Shown here in pieces: positions 45,811 to 54,815 of a stretch of 64,000 bases of DNA. Within the stretch, counting starts at the first letter, position 1. Every line of letters starts with the position of its first letter. Both the position numbers and the translations under genes were made by a program. Origin of the DNA: Photobacterium alginatilyticum (GTDB lineage Bacteria; Pseudomonadota; Gammaproteobacteria; Enterobacterales; Vibrionaceae); assembly GCF_009910675.1 (NCBI RefSeq), contig NZ_RSEJ01000001.1:310001-374000 (forward strand). The letters are read 5' to 3'. A model generated the notes under the pieces. That model saw nothing but the letters and a program-made list of their open reading frames with translations. It was not told the origin of the DNA and did no database searches.

Positions 45811-47061
45811 TTACCTTAGTTTCTTGATATACACCTGAAACTGTTCCGTATCTTGCTGAATTACGCATTTCCAGTTCATCTTCTCGCAGAGAGTTGTTAC
45901 CAGGTACAGTCCGATACCGTAGCCATAATCATCGGGTTCATTTATCGAACTGTCTTGGCTGGCGATTGGATTAATGAGTGTTAAACCGGAATCAGGTTGG
46001 AAATCAATATTGATATTGCCGTCAGCACTGTATTGCAGGGCATTTCTTACCAGATTTCTTACCAACAATTGCACCAGTACAGGATTTGCCTCAATAAACG
46101 CCTCGTGTTCAAACAGGCTGACATTTACACTTTTGTTTGCTGCCAAATATTGATTGCTTTCTATTTCCTGCTTGATGATTTCATTCAAGTCGACCTGTTG
46201 AGTGTTAAATTGGGTTAAATCATCGGACCATAGCCACAGTAGGACTTCGCTGGTGGCACACATATTGGTATTGGCTCGTTCAATCTTGTTGAGTTTATTG
46301 GCGAGCTTTGGATCTAACTGTGGTTTGGTTTTGTGGATTAACTCTAGTGAGGCTTTGGTAATGGCCAGAGGCGTCCTTAGTTCGTGGCTTAAAACCCGTA
46401 GAAACTGTTTTTCTTTATCGTTACGCTGATTGATTTCTATCATCGAGTGACGAATTTGCTTTGCCGCCTCATTCAATTCATTAAAGTGAAAATCAGGTAT
46501 GGGATCTGCACTGGTGAAGGTCTGTTTTGTTGCTGAGTTCTGACGATTCCACTCATGTAATGCATTGATCGGTTTTATCAATGACCAGCCTAAGTTGCGT
46601 ATTACTCCGATGGTGAGTACGGCTATGGTTAAAGCCAACAGTGAGGCGATTTCACCAACAGATAGCCCGACCATCTCGTTATTGGATAATTCATAATTGG
46701 TATGAAGAACAAATAGTAGTTGGCCAGCGTTGGAGTTGTAGTAAGGCATTAAATAGAAGAACTGATCGTTTTGAGATTGGAAGTACAGTTCTTCCTCCTC
46801 CCAAGCCTGATTTCCAAAGACTTGTTGGATAGGTTGGGGCAGGGCATCGTATGTGGGATATACCGTGATCGATGTATTGCTGGCAGCAGGTGTGCCGTGT
46901 TCAATGTAGCTTTCTGCCTCTAATGTCATGAAGTAGTGAACGGAATCATCCAGCCCCCAGTCGTATACCACAGTGATCATGTAATAAAACACGAGCAATA
47001 TGACTGAGATTAGCAAGGCAATCTGTAGTGAGATATATCGGCTAATACTGCGGCTTAACAT
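45811..47061 (-). CDS. two-component sensor histidine kinase
   Basis: A 416-residue inner-membrane kinase: TM1 at about 12-33, a periplasmic loop to about 133, TM2 at about 134-155, a short linker, the HisKA dimerisation helix with phosphorylated His226 ([13 protein letters not shown]) and a C-terminal ATPase domain (LVRNLVRNALQYS N-box; YGYGIGLYLV G-box). It overlaps the response-regulator gene by 7 bp, so the two are a cognate pair. The operon starts with a lipoprotein deiminase, which hints that the signal concerns an arginine-like compound; that is inference. Confidence 0.93.
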   Translation of the reverse strand: MLSRSISRYISLQIALLISVILLVFYYMITVVYDWGLDDSVHYFMTLEAESYIEHGTPAASNTSITVYPTYDALPQPIQQVFGNQAWEEEELYFQSQNDQFFYLMPYYNSNAGQLLFVLHTNYELSNNEMVGLSVGEIASLLALTIAVLTIGVIRNLGWSLIKPINALHEWNRQNSATKQTFTSADPIPDFHFNELNEAAKQIRHSMIEINQRNDKEKQFLRVLSHELRTPLAITKASLELIHKTKPQLDPKLANKLNKIERANTNMCATSEVLLWLWSDDLTQFNTQQVDLNEIIKQEIESNQYLAANKSVNVSLFEHEAFIEANPVLVQLLVRNLVRNALQYSADGNINIDFQPDSGLTLINPIASQDSSINEPDDYGYGIGLYLVTTLCEKMNWKCVIQQDTEQFQVYIKKLR

Positions 47062-47738
47062 TGAGCTTGATCCTCTGGTGACGCTATCAGCACACCACGC
47101 CCTCGAACGGTAGTGATAAGCGGGCTAACCTCCGGCAAGTCGACTACTTTGCGTAATCTGTAAATCAGCATTTTGAGAGCGTCTTTGGAAGGTGCGTCGC
47201 CACCCCAGATATGGTCTTCGATGTCGACTTTAGATACAACGGCAGGGCTGTGTTTGACGAGGATTTCAAGCAACTGCCATTCTGCCGCACTTAGTGCTAG
47301 TAGCTTTCCTGCCCGGTAAGCGTGGCGCTCCCTTAAATCGAGAACTAAATCGGATATTTTTATCTTATTGCCCCGCGGCTGAGTGCGTTGCGCCAAGACT
47401 TTGATGCGCGCAGTGAGCTCGGCCAGTTCGAAAGGTTTGACGAGATAATCATCGGCACCTTTTTCAAAACCAGTGAGCTTGTCTTCGAGCTTATTGCGCG
47501 CGGTAAGCATCAGGCAAGGTATCTGAATGTTCTTGTTGTGCAGTTTTTCTAACAGCGTAAAGCCGTCCATTTTTGGCATCATTACATCAGAGACAATGAC
47601 TTGATAAGTATTCTCTTCAATAAGATTGAGCGCCATGGAGCCGTTATATGCGATATCACATTCGATGGCTTCAGCTTCAAGATACTCGATTATCAATTCT
47701 GCCAAGTCCATATCATCTTCGACAAGTAATATCTGCAT
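47055..47738 (-). CDS. OmpR/PhoB-family response regulator
   Basis: A 227-residue protein: receiver domain (1-120) with acidic pair Glu7/Asp8-Asp9, phospho-acceptor Asp51 (VSDVMMPKMDG) and Lys in LVKPFE, then a winged-helix DNA-binding domain (about 128-222; LSAAEWQLLEILV, TTVRGRGV). It is encoded 18 bp after the deiminase gene and overlaps the kinase gene. It resembles QseB/PmrA-type regulators in length and layout. Confidence 0.95.
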   Translation of the reverse strand: MQILLVEDDMDLAELIIEYLEAEAIECDIAYNGSMALNLIEENTYQVIVSDVMMPKMDGFTLLEKLHNKNIQIPCLMLTARNKLEDKLTGFEKGADDYLVKPFELAELTARIKVLAQRTQPRGNKIKISDLVLDLRERHAYRAGKLLALSAAEWQLLEILVKHSPAVVSKVDIEDHIWGGDAPSKDALKMLIYRLRKVVDLPEVSPLITTVRGRGVLIASPEDQAQC

Positions 47739-47756
47739 TGTTGCGGCTCCGTTTGA

Positions 47757-48809
47757 TTAGATGACAGGTTGGTCGTTGGTCACACAGTGAATACCACCCC
47801 CGGCGTTGGCAATATCGGAGGTCTCGATGAGGAAAACATCCCGCCCCGGATAGAAAGATTCAAGCTGGGTTTTAAGGCTCGCATTGTACTGTGTTTGCTC
47901 ATCGGCCATGGCGGCAACAAACCCGTTACCGACTAACCAGTTAGGGTTGCCATCATAGCGCAGAACATTAAGCCCGGCAGCCTCTGCATCGCTAACTAAT
48001 AGGTCGTCAGTTTTGCTGTCATCAAGAACGGTTACGACGAGTGTGTTTGAATTTACAAACCTTGCTGTGCCGTCAATGTGGCCAGTGGTCCCTTCACCGG
48101 GGTAGTGCCCGAAAGCCCAGATGATCGTGTGCACACCAAGCTTTTCTTTCAGGATTGCTTCATGCTCTTGCTGAGTCATTCCGGGGTTACGGTTGTCCTG
48201 ACAGTCCCAGTTGATCACTAGAATACCTTCTCCGTTAACCTCGACATTACCTTTTTCCAGTATGTAATCAAGATATTGTTCAGATTTGACGCTGAGCTGC
48301 TTGGCGACATAGTCGGGGATAAGGTTGTCTTTGGTATAACCTACATCGCCGCCGAAGTTGCCGCCCCAGGCGTTAAAGCCCCAGTTCTGAATCCAGGTGC
48401 TGTTGCCGTCAGTGACATAGATGGGTCCATTATCACGCATCCAGGCGTTGTCGATGGGGACAATATGCCACTCGAGGTTTGCTTCTGTAACACTAAGGCT
48501 GGCCATAAGCTGCTGGGCTTGGTCTTTTTCTTCTTGTGTACGGGTAAGCATATGCACTGGCTGATATTTCTGAATAACTGAAACGATCCGAGCAAACGCC
48601 GGCCGCATTTTTGCTTCCCATTGATCCGGGTACTGCATCCAAACGGCTGCTTGTGGCTCCCACTCAGCCGGGACTCGTATATTCGCCGTTTTCGTTGTAG
48701 TCGCGTTGGAATTTGATGCGGGTGATGTCGAGTCGGCGGAACATGCCACTAAACCGGCTGAAGCACACAAAATAGCAATATTGAGAAGTTTGCGAGGAGA
48801 ACTGAACAT
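47757..48809 (-). CDS. agmatine/peptidylarginine deiminase-family lipoprotein
   Basis: The start at ATG 48809 has AGGAAAGG upstream and yields a 350-residue protein with a lipoprotein signal (GLVACSAD, Cys23). The catalytic framework of the PAD_porph/agmatine deiminase family is present: NAWMRDNGP, GHIDGTARFV (His, Asp) and a terminal GGGIHCVT (Cys342). These enzymes hydrolyse guanidino groups to ureido groups plus ammonia. Most agmatine deiminases are cytosolic; the lipoprotein anchor puts this one in the envelope. It is the first gene of an operon with a two-component system. Confidence 0.88.
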   Translation of the reverse strand: MFSSPRKLLNIAILCASAGLVACSADSTSPASNSNATTTKTANIRVPAEWEPQAAVWMQYPDQWEAKMRPAFARIVSVIQKYQPVHMLTRTQEEKDQAQQLMASLSVTEANLEWHIVPIDNAWMRDNGPIYVTDGNSTWIQNWGFNAWGGNFGGDVGYTKDNLIPDYVAKQLSVKSEQYLDYILEKGNVEVNGEGILVINWDCQDNRNPGMTQQEHEAILKEKLGVHTIIWAFGHYPGEGTTGHIDGTARFVNSNTLVVTVLDDSKTDDLLVSDAEAAGLNVLRYDGNPNWLVGNGFVAAMADEQTQYNASLKTQLESFYPGRDVFLIETSDIANAGGGIHCVTNDQPVI

Positions 48810-48992
48810 AAGCCTTTCCTTTTGTTTGTACCCTATGGACAAGGCTATGTTAAGCAAGGCCGGGTAACAGGAAGGTAACGCTGAGCTGTGTTTGTTGACG
48901 TAGATTGTCCAGACAACAGGACGGTATTCACTCGCTTGAGAGCTGCAGGGTAGTAAGTGTTTGCTATATCGTGAGTGAACCTGATTTATTGA

Positions 48993-49024
48993 AATAAAGC
49001 CGCCCGATTAAATCGAGCGGCTTT
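48993..49024 (-). terminator. terminator of the molybdoenzyme operon
   Basis: AAAGCCGCCCGATT and AATCGAGCGGCTTT form a long stem with one G-T pair. On the minus strand the 3' arm ends in CTTTATTTC. It lies about 40 bp past the catalytic subunit's stop. Confidence 0.75.
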
Positions 49025-49030
49025 GAAGTG

Positions 49031-49048
49031 GTTAATCGATCGATTAAC
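49031..49048. repeat. 18-bp perfect palindrome
   Basis: GTTAATCGATCGATTAAC is fully self-complementary and lies between the molybdoenzyme stop codon and its terminator. It may be a protein site or simply extend the end structure. Confidence 0.5.
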
Positions 49049-49062
49049 ACATCACCAGGCCA

Positions 49063-52000
49063 TTAGCACTTCTCAATCGCAACAGGGATCCCGTGGCGGG
49101 CGGTTGAACCAAAGGTTACATCACGATACAGGCTGGCTCCTTGGCGGGTAGGGTCTACGGCGTTAAAGGCATTAACGGCCATGCCCCCTTTTCTTTCAGA
49201 AAGCCCCGGAAGGGTATTGCCGTCTATGGTGATGTCACTTGCACCAAAGGCGGTATGACCATATCCAAGCGGTACCGCTATACAGCCTTTCGAAACGGTA
49301 TTGTCAGCCTGAACGATGCCTTCAATGAAAGTGCCTTTAGGGGACGTTAATCTCGCCTTGTCGCCGGATGTGAGCCCGTACTGTTTCGCATCAGATTTAT
49401 TCATCTGAATAAAGTTTGACTCGCCCAGGGCTGTAATGCCCTTGAGTGTCACAGAGTACGGGCTGCGCAGTTGAGGTTTGAACGTCGAGAAATAGAACGG
49501 GTAGTCTTTCTCGTTCCAAAGCTCTCGAATGGCGGTGCCGTCCCAGAATCTTTGTTTGTCACAGACCGGTAAACCGTCAAGGTATTCGCCGGAGTGGAAG
49601 TTGGTAATATGTGCAAGCCCTTCGTTATACACCTGGAACTGCGCATCCCACCGCATCATCTCGTTAAAGAATTCGCCTTCGTATCGGTTGTCTACCGGGT
49701 AATAGCGGCCTCCCCGGGTAAACAGGAACATGGTCGGCCCAATTTCCTCTGCATTTAATCGCTCGGTGAGTAGCGGGAAAATGCGATCGACACTGGTGAA
49801 CTTGATGTCATCTTTTGTCGGGGTAGGCAATACTTCATCACTGTGTGCCAGGTTGGCGAGTACCGGGATATAGTAGTCTTCTGGGGTGTGGATCGCTTTT
49901 GCATTTCCTTTTGCATCCTTGAAAGCGTTCTCACCAAATCCGCGTAAATTGAGATGCTTGGCAACGTCAATCAGGAACTGCTCCATACAGACTCGGTTGC
50001 CTTCAGCATTGAGTGGTGTTCTCGGCGTAATAATCGGGAAGGATACAACATCCCCCATTAATTCGCTTCCCCATTGGCGAGAAGCGCCCCACTGTTCGTA
50101 CTGGGCCAGATCCGGAACAAAATAATCGGCGTAGATATTGGTTTCGTTGATATACGGGTCTGATGCGATGATCAGGCCTAGCTGTTTAGGATCTTTGATG
50201 GACTCTTCAACCTGGTCCTTCAGGCCAGAGCAGGCATAGAGAGGGTTATTGGCCCACGCGATCCAGGCCTTGAACTGGAACGGATTGCCATTGGCATGCG
50301 CAACAAGTAGCTCCCCGGCATTGTCCTGAACGAAAGTCTCGTTCCAAGGGTGATCTGACGGGAATGGATTGACTCCCTTGCTGACCTTTTCCTTGTATTC
50401 ATTGCTCTGCCGGTAGTCGCCCGAGCGTTCAACATTAAAGCCGCTGACGTGTGCGTGTTCGAAGGCCATCATGTCGTAGAGCGGAGAAGTGTTCTCAAAC
50501 CCCATACTGCCGGTGTGCAGCATCCCGCCTTTGGCGTTATGGGCCCCGACAAGTGTCGCGAGCATGATCATGGCGAACCCGAACTGGCCACCATCACTGG
50601 CGTTACAGCCGGTATTGGTCTCGATTGAGACACGACGGCCGTGTGAGCTGAACTCGTTTGCAAGCTCTTTGATTTTGTCTACAGGGATCTGGCACTCATT
50701 GGCGTATTCAGCCATAGAGTATTCATTGACACGTTTTGCCAGTAGTGAGAAGGCTGTTTCTACTTTAACGCTCTGGCCGTCCTCTGTCTTAATTGTGCCA
50801 CTGAACTTAATGTTGCAAGGTTTTGTACTGTCAGATGTAGTTAGCTGCTGACTTGCAGCGTCTATCACCATTTGGGTATCCGCATCGCCTTTGCCGCAGG
50901 CTTCGGCTGTGAGGAATTTACGGTAAAGGGGATGTTTCTTGTCGGTGACGACCAGGTAGGGGGCATTGGTATAGTTGATTTCACCAGCTTTGTACGCGCC
51001 TTCCTGGCTACAGGAAGCCAGATAGGCTTTGTTGTAGCGCTCATTGTTGATGATGTGCTGCATCATGGCATGCATCAGTGCAGTATCGCCACCCGAACGG
51101 ATAGGGACCCATTCACAGTTATCTGGCATTGATGATGTGGTGAGTGAGCGAAGGATAGGATCGACGACCACATAACGGAAGTTAGGGTTTTGTGTTCGCG
51201 CATCAGCCAATCGCTTGGAGGCGGAGTTCAGGCTTATACCGCTGAGCCCGGGGTTGGTGCCGATAAATATTGCGAATTCGCAATGCTCAAAATCGGTCGT
51301 TGGAAGGGCACCACTGTTGGCTCCGTCTTCGACGCCCAATGCACATCCGGCGACTTGCTGGTGGCCGCAGTATGAGTCTTTGTTACCAATATTGGGTGTC
51401 CCCCAGGACGCTTCCGAGAAACGTGTGTAAAAGCCCCACCGGGCTGGGTCTTCTGAACAACCTGTCATCAGTAGCTGGTTTTTCTTAGGACCAAAGTCCG
51501 GATACTCTGGGTTGGCAACGGTTTTATCATCGTGGATCTGTGCCAGGCCTTCGACATGGCCTTCACCAAAGAGATTGCCGCCTTCAACGACTTCTTTTAC
51601 AAGTTGCTCGTAGGAAATTGATTGCCAGCGGTTTTCACCTCGTTTTCCAACACGTTTCAAACACTGAGTCACGCGTCGTGGATCGGTGATAGCATCAGGA
51701 ACCGCATTTCCTCTGCCACAAAGTGTGGCCCGGTGTTCGTTACCCTTTTCGCCAATTAATTTCTGCATCGCATCCTGAGGCGAGACTTCCATGGCAATGG
51801 GGCTGCCCGACTGAGTGGATAAGGCGTAAGGGTTACCGCATACACGCAGAATCTTACCGGTTTTGTTGTCGATACGAATGCGAACACCGCAGACGTTATA
51901 GCAACCAAAACATTTGGTAAACGCAAAGCGCTGGTCCGGATTGTTGGCCAGCTTGTTATCAGGCCCTACTATGAATTCAGGCTCGGGGCTTAATGGGGCG

Positions 52001-52110
52001 TAGCGGCTGATGTCATGATCGTGGTTACCTGTCGCTGCGGTTGCTTTGCCTGCCAGTCCGCCAGTGATAGCTGTAGCAGCCCCTGCTTTTAAAAATTGTC
52101 TTCGGTCCAT
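49063..52110 (-). CDS. tetrathionate-reductase-like molybdopterin catalytic subunit (TtrA-like)
   Basis: I take ATG 52110, two bases past the upstream TAA; ATG 52125 is in frame. The 1015-residue protein starts with a Tat signal (MDRRQFLKAGAAT), so it is exported folded. A 4Fe-4S site (KCFGCYNVCGV and a fourth Cys in TLCGRG) precedes the molybdopterin domains, and SYCGHQQ supplies the probable Mo-ligating cysteine. Length and the Tat/FeS layout fit TtrA or related selenate/arsenate reductases better than Phs/Psr (about 750 residues). It would reduce a sulfur or metalloid oxyanion in the periplasm. The exact acceptor is uncertain. Confidence 0.78.
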   Translation of the reverse strand: MDRRQFLKAGAATAITGGLAGKATAATGNHDHDISRYAPLSPEPEFIVGPDNKLANNPDQRFAFTKCFGCYNVCGVRIRIDNKTGKILRVCGNPYALSTQSGSPIAMEVSPQDAMQKLIGEKGNEHRATLCGRGNAVPDAITDPRRVTQCLKRVGKRGENRWQSISYEQLVKEVVEGGNLFGEGHVEGLAQIHDDKTVANPEYPDFGPKKNQLLMTGCSEDPARWGFYTRFSEASWGTPNIGNKDSYCGHQQVAGCALGVEDGANSGALPTTDFEHCEFAIFIGTNPGLSGISLNSASKRLADARTQNPNFRYVVVDPILRSLTTSSMPDNCEWVPIRSGGDTALMHAMMQHIINNERYNKAYLASCSQEGAYKAGEINYTNAPYLVVTDKKHPLYRKFLTAEACGKGDADTQMVIDAASQQLTTSDSTKPCNIKFSGTIKTEDGQSVKVETAFSLLAKRVNEYSMAEYANECQIPVDKIKELANEFSSHGRRVSIETNTGCNASDGGQFGFAMIMLATLVGAHNAKGGMLHTGSMGFENTSPLYDMMAFEHAHVSGFNVERSGDYRQSNEYKEKVSKGVNPFPSDHPWNETFVQDNAGELLVAHANGNPFQFKAWIAWANNPLYACSGLKDQVEESIKDPKQLGLIIASDPYINETNIYADYFVPDLAQYEQWGASRQWGSELMGDVVSFPIITPRTPLNAEGNRVCMEQFLIDVAKHLNLRGFGENAFKDAKGNAKAIHTPEDYYIPVLANLAHSDEVLPTPTKDDIKFTSVDRIFPLLTERLNAEEIGPTMFLFTRGGRYYPVDNRYEGEFFNEMMRWDAQFQVYNEGLAHITNFHSGEYLDGLPVCDKQRFWDGTAIRELWNEKDYPFYFSTFKPQLRSPYSVTLKGITALGESNFIQMNKSDAKQYGLTSGDKARLTSPKGTFIEGIVQADNTVSKGCIAVPLGYGHTAFGASDITIDGNTLPGLSERKGGMAVNAFNAVDPTRQGASLYRDVTFGSTARHGIPVAIEKC

Positions 52111-52112
52111 AA

Positions 52113-52826
52113 TTAGCGCTGCCATGTAAGATTCGAGTTTAAGCTATACGGGTGATCACTTTCTGCTGCCGTCAAGCCGATATAGAAAACGTTAGGCTGG
52201 GTATTCTTGTCTGATTGCAGCACCAATGCTTCGTGTTGTTTGAGTAATTTGGAGACATTACTGTCGGGGTTATTCAAATCACCAAACACACGGGCACCGC
52301 CGGTACAGGTTTCAACGCAGGCGGGAAGAAAGCCTTTTGAAGTTCGTTGAATACAGAAGTTACACTTATCTACGGTTTTTGTTTTGCTGTTGGTGAAGCG
52401 AACACCGTCATACGGGCAGGTGTAGACACAGAAATTGCAGTCGATGCAGCCCGTGGAGTCGACGACGACGATTCCGTCTTCTTTGCGCTTGAACGTGGCT
52501 CCGGTCGGGCATACCTTGGTACAAACTGGGTTATCACATTGATTACAAAGCAGTGGAAGGTTGAGGGTATATTCTTTGCCGTTAATTTGAGTACTGCTTT
52601 GATGTACCTGGGTCCGGTGTTCATCAGGTTCCGTGCCATTTTCTTGGCCACAGGCAGTGACGCAGGCTTTACAGCCGTTACAGCGACGCAGGTCGATGAC
52701 CATAGCCAGTTTTTTGTGATTGTTGTCAGAGCTGCTCGGGACTATTGATGCAATGACGGGTGAGGCTGAAACCAATGAAACCGTGGTACCGCCAGCGAGT
52801 AACTTAATCGCCTTACGTCTATCCAT
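52113..52826 (-). CDS. four-cluster ferredoxin subunit (TtrB/DmsB-like)
   Basis: The start at ATG 52826 has GAGGTGG upstream and yields 237 residues with a Tat-like signal (MDRRKAIKLLAGG), as in TtrB. The mature part carries four cysteine groups: CNGCKACVTAC, CNQCDNPVCTKVC, CIDCNFCVYTC and CNFCIQ...CVETC, ligating four [4Fe-4S] clusters. It passes electrons from the cytochrome b to the molybdenum subunit. It overlaps the upstream cytochrome gene by 8 bp and is followed within 2 bp by the catalytic gene, so the three are translated together. Confidence 0.9.
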   Translation of the reverse strand: MDRRKAIKLLAGGTTVSLVSASPVIASIVPSSSDNNHKKLAMVIDLRRCNGCKACVTACGQENGTEPDEHRTQVHQSSTQINGKEYTLNLPLLCNQCDNPVCTKVCPTGATFKRKEDGIVVVDSTGCIDCNFCVYTCPYDGVRFTNSKTKTVDKCNFCIQRTSKGFLPACVETCTGGARVFGDLNNPDSNVSKLLKQHEALVLQSDKNTQPNVFYIGLTAAESDHPYSLNSNLTWQR

Positions 52827-53610
52827 TTTTTTCCACCTCATTACTATTTTTATTTATTGTTTTGTACCAGCGATTGTGATGCTGCTTTGCCCAGTTTTCA
52901 TCACATTTACCTGTGATCATGTTGCTTAAACCACCCTCGGAAATAACGGTTGCCATGAATATATGAACAATGGCAAATGCGCCGATAATCATCGCGGAAA
53001 TAATATGAAGTGAAATGACCATAGGGGCATTTTCAGGCGTGGGGGCAATCTCTGAGAAAAAGAGCATTAAGCCTGTTGCAGAGAGGATAATAAAATTAAT
53101 GGTAAATACCCAGAACCAGAGTTTTTCGCCACCATTAGCAAAACCCGCATCAGGATGCTGTTTTTTACCAAAATTTATATAGCCTCCTGCTTTAATAAAC
53201 CAGTCAATATCATATTTTTTAAATAGCTGCTTCTTCCACCACATAATAACCATGAGGAGCGCACCGGCCATAAAAGGGAAAACAGCTAACTCATGTAATG
53301 TTGAAGATAGTTTGACAGCGGCTGCCCAGTGAGTACTTCCAGGCTCGAAAATGACTTTTCCAGCGCCAATTACGACACCTGTAAAAATCAATATTAAACA
53401 AGGGATTGCACCTAACCAGTGGACTATAACGCTTCGAATTGACCAGCGCTGGATTAGCCTGCCAGTAAAACCACTCTCAAGTTTTGATGTTCCGTTGATG
53501 AATACAAATAGGCCCATCAGCAGGGCGACACCCACAATGCTAGCGATCAATAACCATGAAATTGCGGATTGATACGACAATATGCTTAACCATATAGAAG
53601 ATTGTTCCAT
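52819..53610 (-). CDS. cytochrome b membrane subunit, formate-dehydrogenase-gamma-like
   Basis: A 263-residue protein with about five membrane helices (10-35, 62-85, 100-125, 165-188, 200-225). The pattern NGGEKLWFW and the tail ENWAKQHHNRWY match FdnI/PhsC-type di-heme cytochromes b, with His in the helices (VHWLG, LHELAV, LHIIS, VHIFM) able to bind heme. It would oxidise quinol and feed the iron-sulfur subunit. TtrA enzymes normally use a larger NrfD-like TtrC; here that is replaced. It is the first gene of the operon. Confidence 0.88.
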   Translation of the reverse strand: MEQSSIWLSILSYQSAISWLLIASIVGVALLMGLFVFINGTSKLESGFTGRLIQRWSIRSVIVHWLGAIPCLILIFTGVVIGAGKVIFEPGSTHWAAAVKLSSTLHELAVFPFMAGALLMVIMWWKKQLFKKYDIDWFIKAGGYINFGKKQHPDAGFANGGEKLWFWVFTINFIILSATGLMLFFSEIAPTPENAPMVISLHIISAMIIGAFAIVHIFMATVISEGGLSNMITGKCDENWAKQHHNRWYKTINKNSNEVEKNG

Positions 53611-53781
53611 GTTGAACCTTCACTCTTATCTTTTAATTATGAGAATTAACTTTCGAAATGTACTTGTGAAATTTTATACTGTTAAATACCTCTTCATGCC
53701 TAAAAAGATAGCTAACCTTCAATGTCTTATCTGCAGATTAATATCAGCGTATAGGGATTTAAGACAGGGAATATAGCCATC

Positions 53782-53827
53782 TTACCAATGGTAACTTAAT
53801 TTTTAAGGCTGATGTTACTACTGGTAA
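53782..53827. promoter_or_regulatory. paired GGTAACTT palindromes
   Basis: TTACCAATGGTAA (53782-53794) and GTTACTACTGGTAAC (53814-53827 region) are similar interrupted palindromes, both ending GGTAACTT. They lie 170-220 bp upstream of the cytochrome start and could bind a dimeric regulator twice, for instance the nearby TetR protein. Confidence 0.45.
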
Positions 53828-53910
53828 CTTGCGAAAAGTGTGATTGGTATACTATTTTGGCGATATGAATAGGTTGAGTTATGCTTGTTGAGCTGATTAT
53901 TAATTAATCT

Positions 53911-53924
53911 TTGATCAACATCAT
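53911..53924. promoter_or_regulatory. FNR-like site upstream of the molybdoenzyme operon
   Basis: TTGATCAACATCAT matches TTGAT-N4-ATCAA at 9 of 10 positions. It is about 300 bp before the cytochrome gene, on the far side for a promoter, but an anaerobic control would fit the enzyme. Confidence 0.4.
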
Positions 53925-54069
53925 GAAGATGCTTAGATGAGAAGAGAAGTGAGTGTAATTTTATTTTTCAATAACGTAGTTTGGCAAAGTGGGTATAAGC
54001 CTGACGGTGCAACCTGCAAGCGTAAGTTGATAGCTTGCAGCTAATTGAGTCGATGTTCCTTTCCGGTGT

Positions 54070-54642
54070 TTACTTAGTCAGAATATGGTGAACCTCTTCT
54101 TTTAAGTAGCTTAATGCCGCCTCTTGTGGGATTAGGCCTGCAATTGCAGCCTCACCTACTGATTCAATGAGTCCGTAAACAGAAATCAGCTTTAAACGGT
54201 TTTGATAGTTATTGCCAGAGACTGGCAGTTGAAAAAGTTCCGAGTAGGCTTTAACAAAGAAGTTTTGAATATTTTGCGAAAGGTCAACATTGCTTGGATA
54301 ACACTTTAGTGCAGCAATGGTAAGGCCGTAAATCTTTGAGTTTACTTGCATGCAGTCAAAGTAGGACTCACAAAGAATAGCAACAATATCGCCGATTGAC
54401 TGGTTACTTGATTTTTTCGCGGTTTGTATTGATTCAATCAAGCGGTTATCAATGTCTTGATAGATTTGTTTTAACAGGTTTTCTTTAGTTTCAAAGTGGT
54501 TGTACGCAATCGGCTTTGTGACTCCGGCCTCTTCCGCAACCGAGGCGAGTGTTAATGCTTCTGCACCGCGGCTTTCGATAATCGATACTGCTATTGATAA
54601 AAGCTGCTCTCTTCTTGCCGCTTTATCCATACGTTTTGACAT
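54070..54642 (-). CDS. TetR-family transcriptional regulator
   Basis: A 190-residue protein with an N-terminal helix-turn-helix (RREQLLSIAVSIIESRGAEA, then EEAGVTKPIAYNHFETKENL) and a helical ligand domain. It is on the same strand as, and upstream of, the molybdoenzyme operon, and downstream of the ornithine cyclodeaminase gene. Its targets are not evident; the paired palindromes at 53782 are one candidate site. Confidence 0.9.
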   Translation of the reverse strand: MSKRMDKAARREQLLSIAVSIIESRGAEALTLASVAEEAGVTKPIAYNHFETKENLLKQIYQDIDNRLIESIQTAKKSSNQSIGDIVAILCESYFDCMQVNSKIYGLTIAALKCYPSNVDLSQNIQNFFVKAYSELFQLPVSGNNYQNRLKLISVYGLIESVGEAAIAGLIPQEAALSYLKEEVHHILTK

Positions 54643-54758
54643 TGCGTACCTTAATACTGCTGAATAAAATCTGTCGTCATAACTTACTGATAGTAATTAT
54701 ACTTTTCGATATCTGTGCTTACAAGGCTATCATTGCTTATTAGCTGGTGACAGGAAGG

Positions 54759-54780
54759 CAGGAGAGGGGAGCCTCTCCTG
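54759..54780 (-). terminator. hairpin after the ornithine cyclodeaminase gene
   Basis: CAGGAGAGG (54759-54767) pairs with CCTCTCCTG (54772-54780) across a 4-base loop, 36 bp past the stop. No T-run follows on the minus strand. Confidence 0.5.
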
Positions 54781-54815
54781 ACAATGTAGTGCCTTTTGGG
54801 GGGCATGGTTGTGAT

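Larger units (their letters stand above)
53611..54069. other. upstream region of the molybdoenzyme operon, 459 bp
   Basis: No gene is visible. The region carries two palindrome-like elements about 30 bp apart (53782-53794 and 53814-53827) and an FNR-like site at 53911-53924. It also contains the 3' flank of the TetR gene. Confidence 0.5.
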
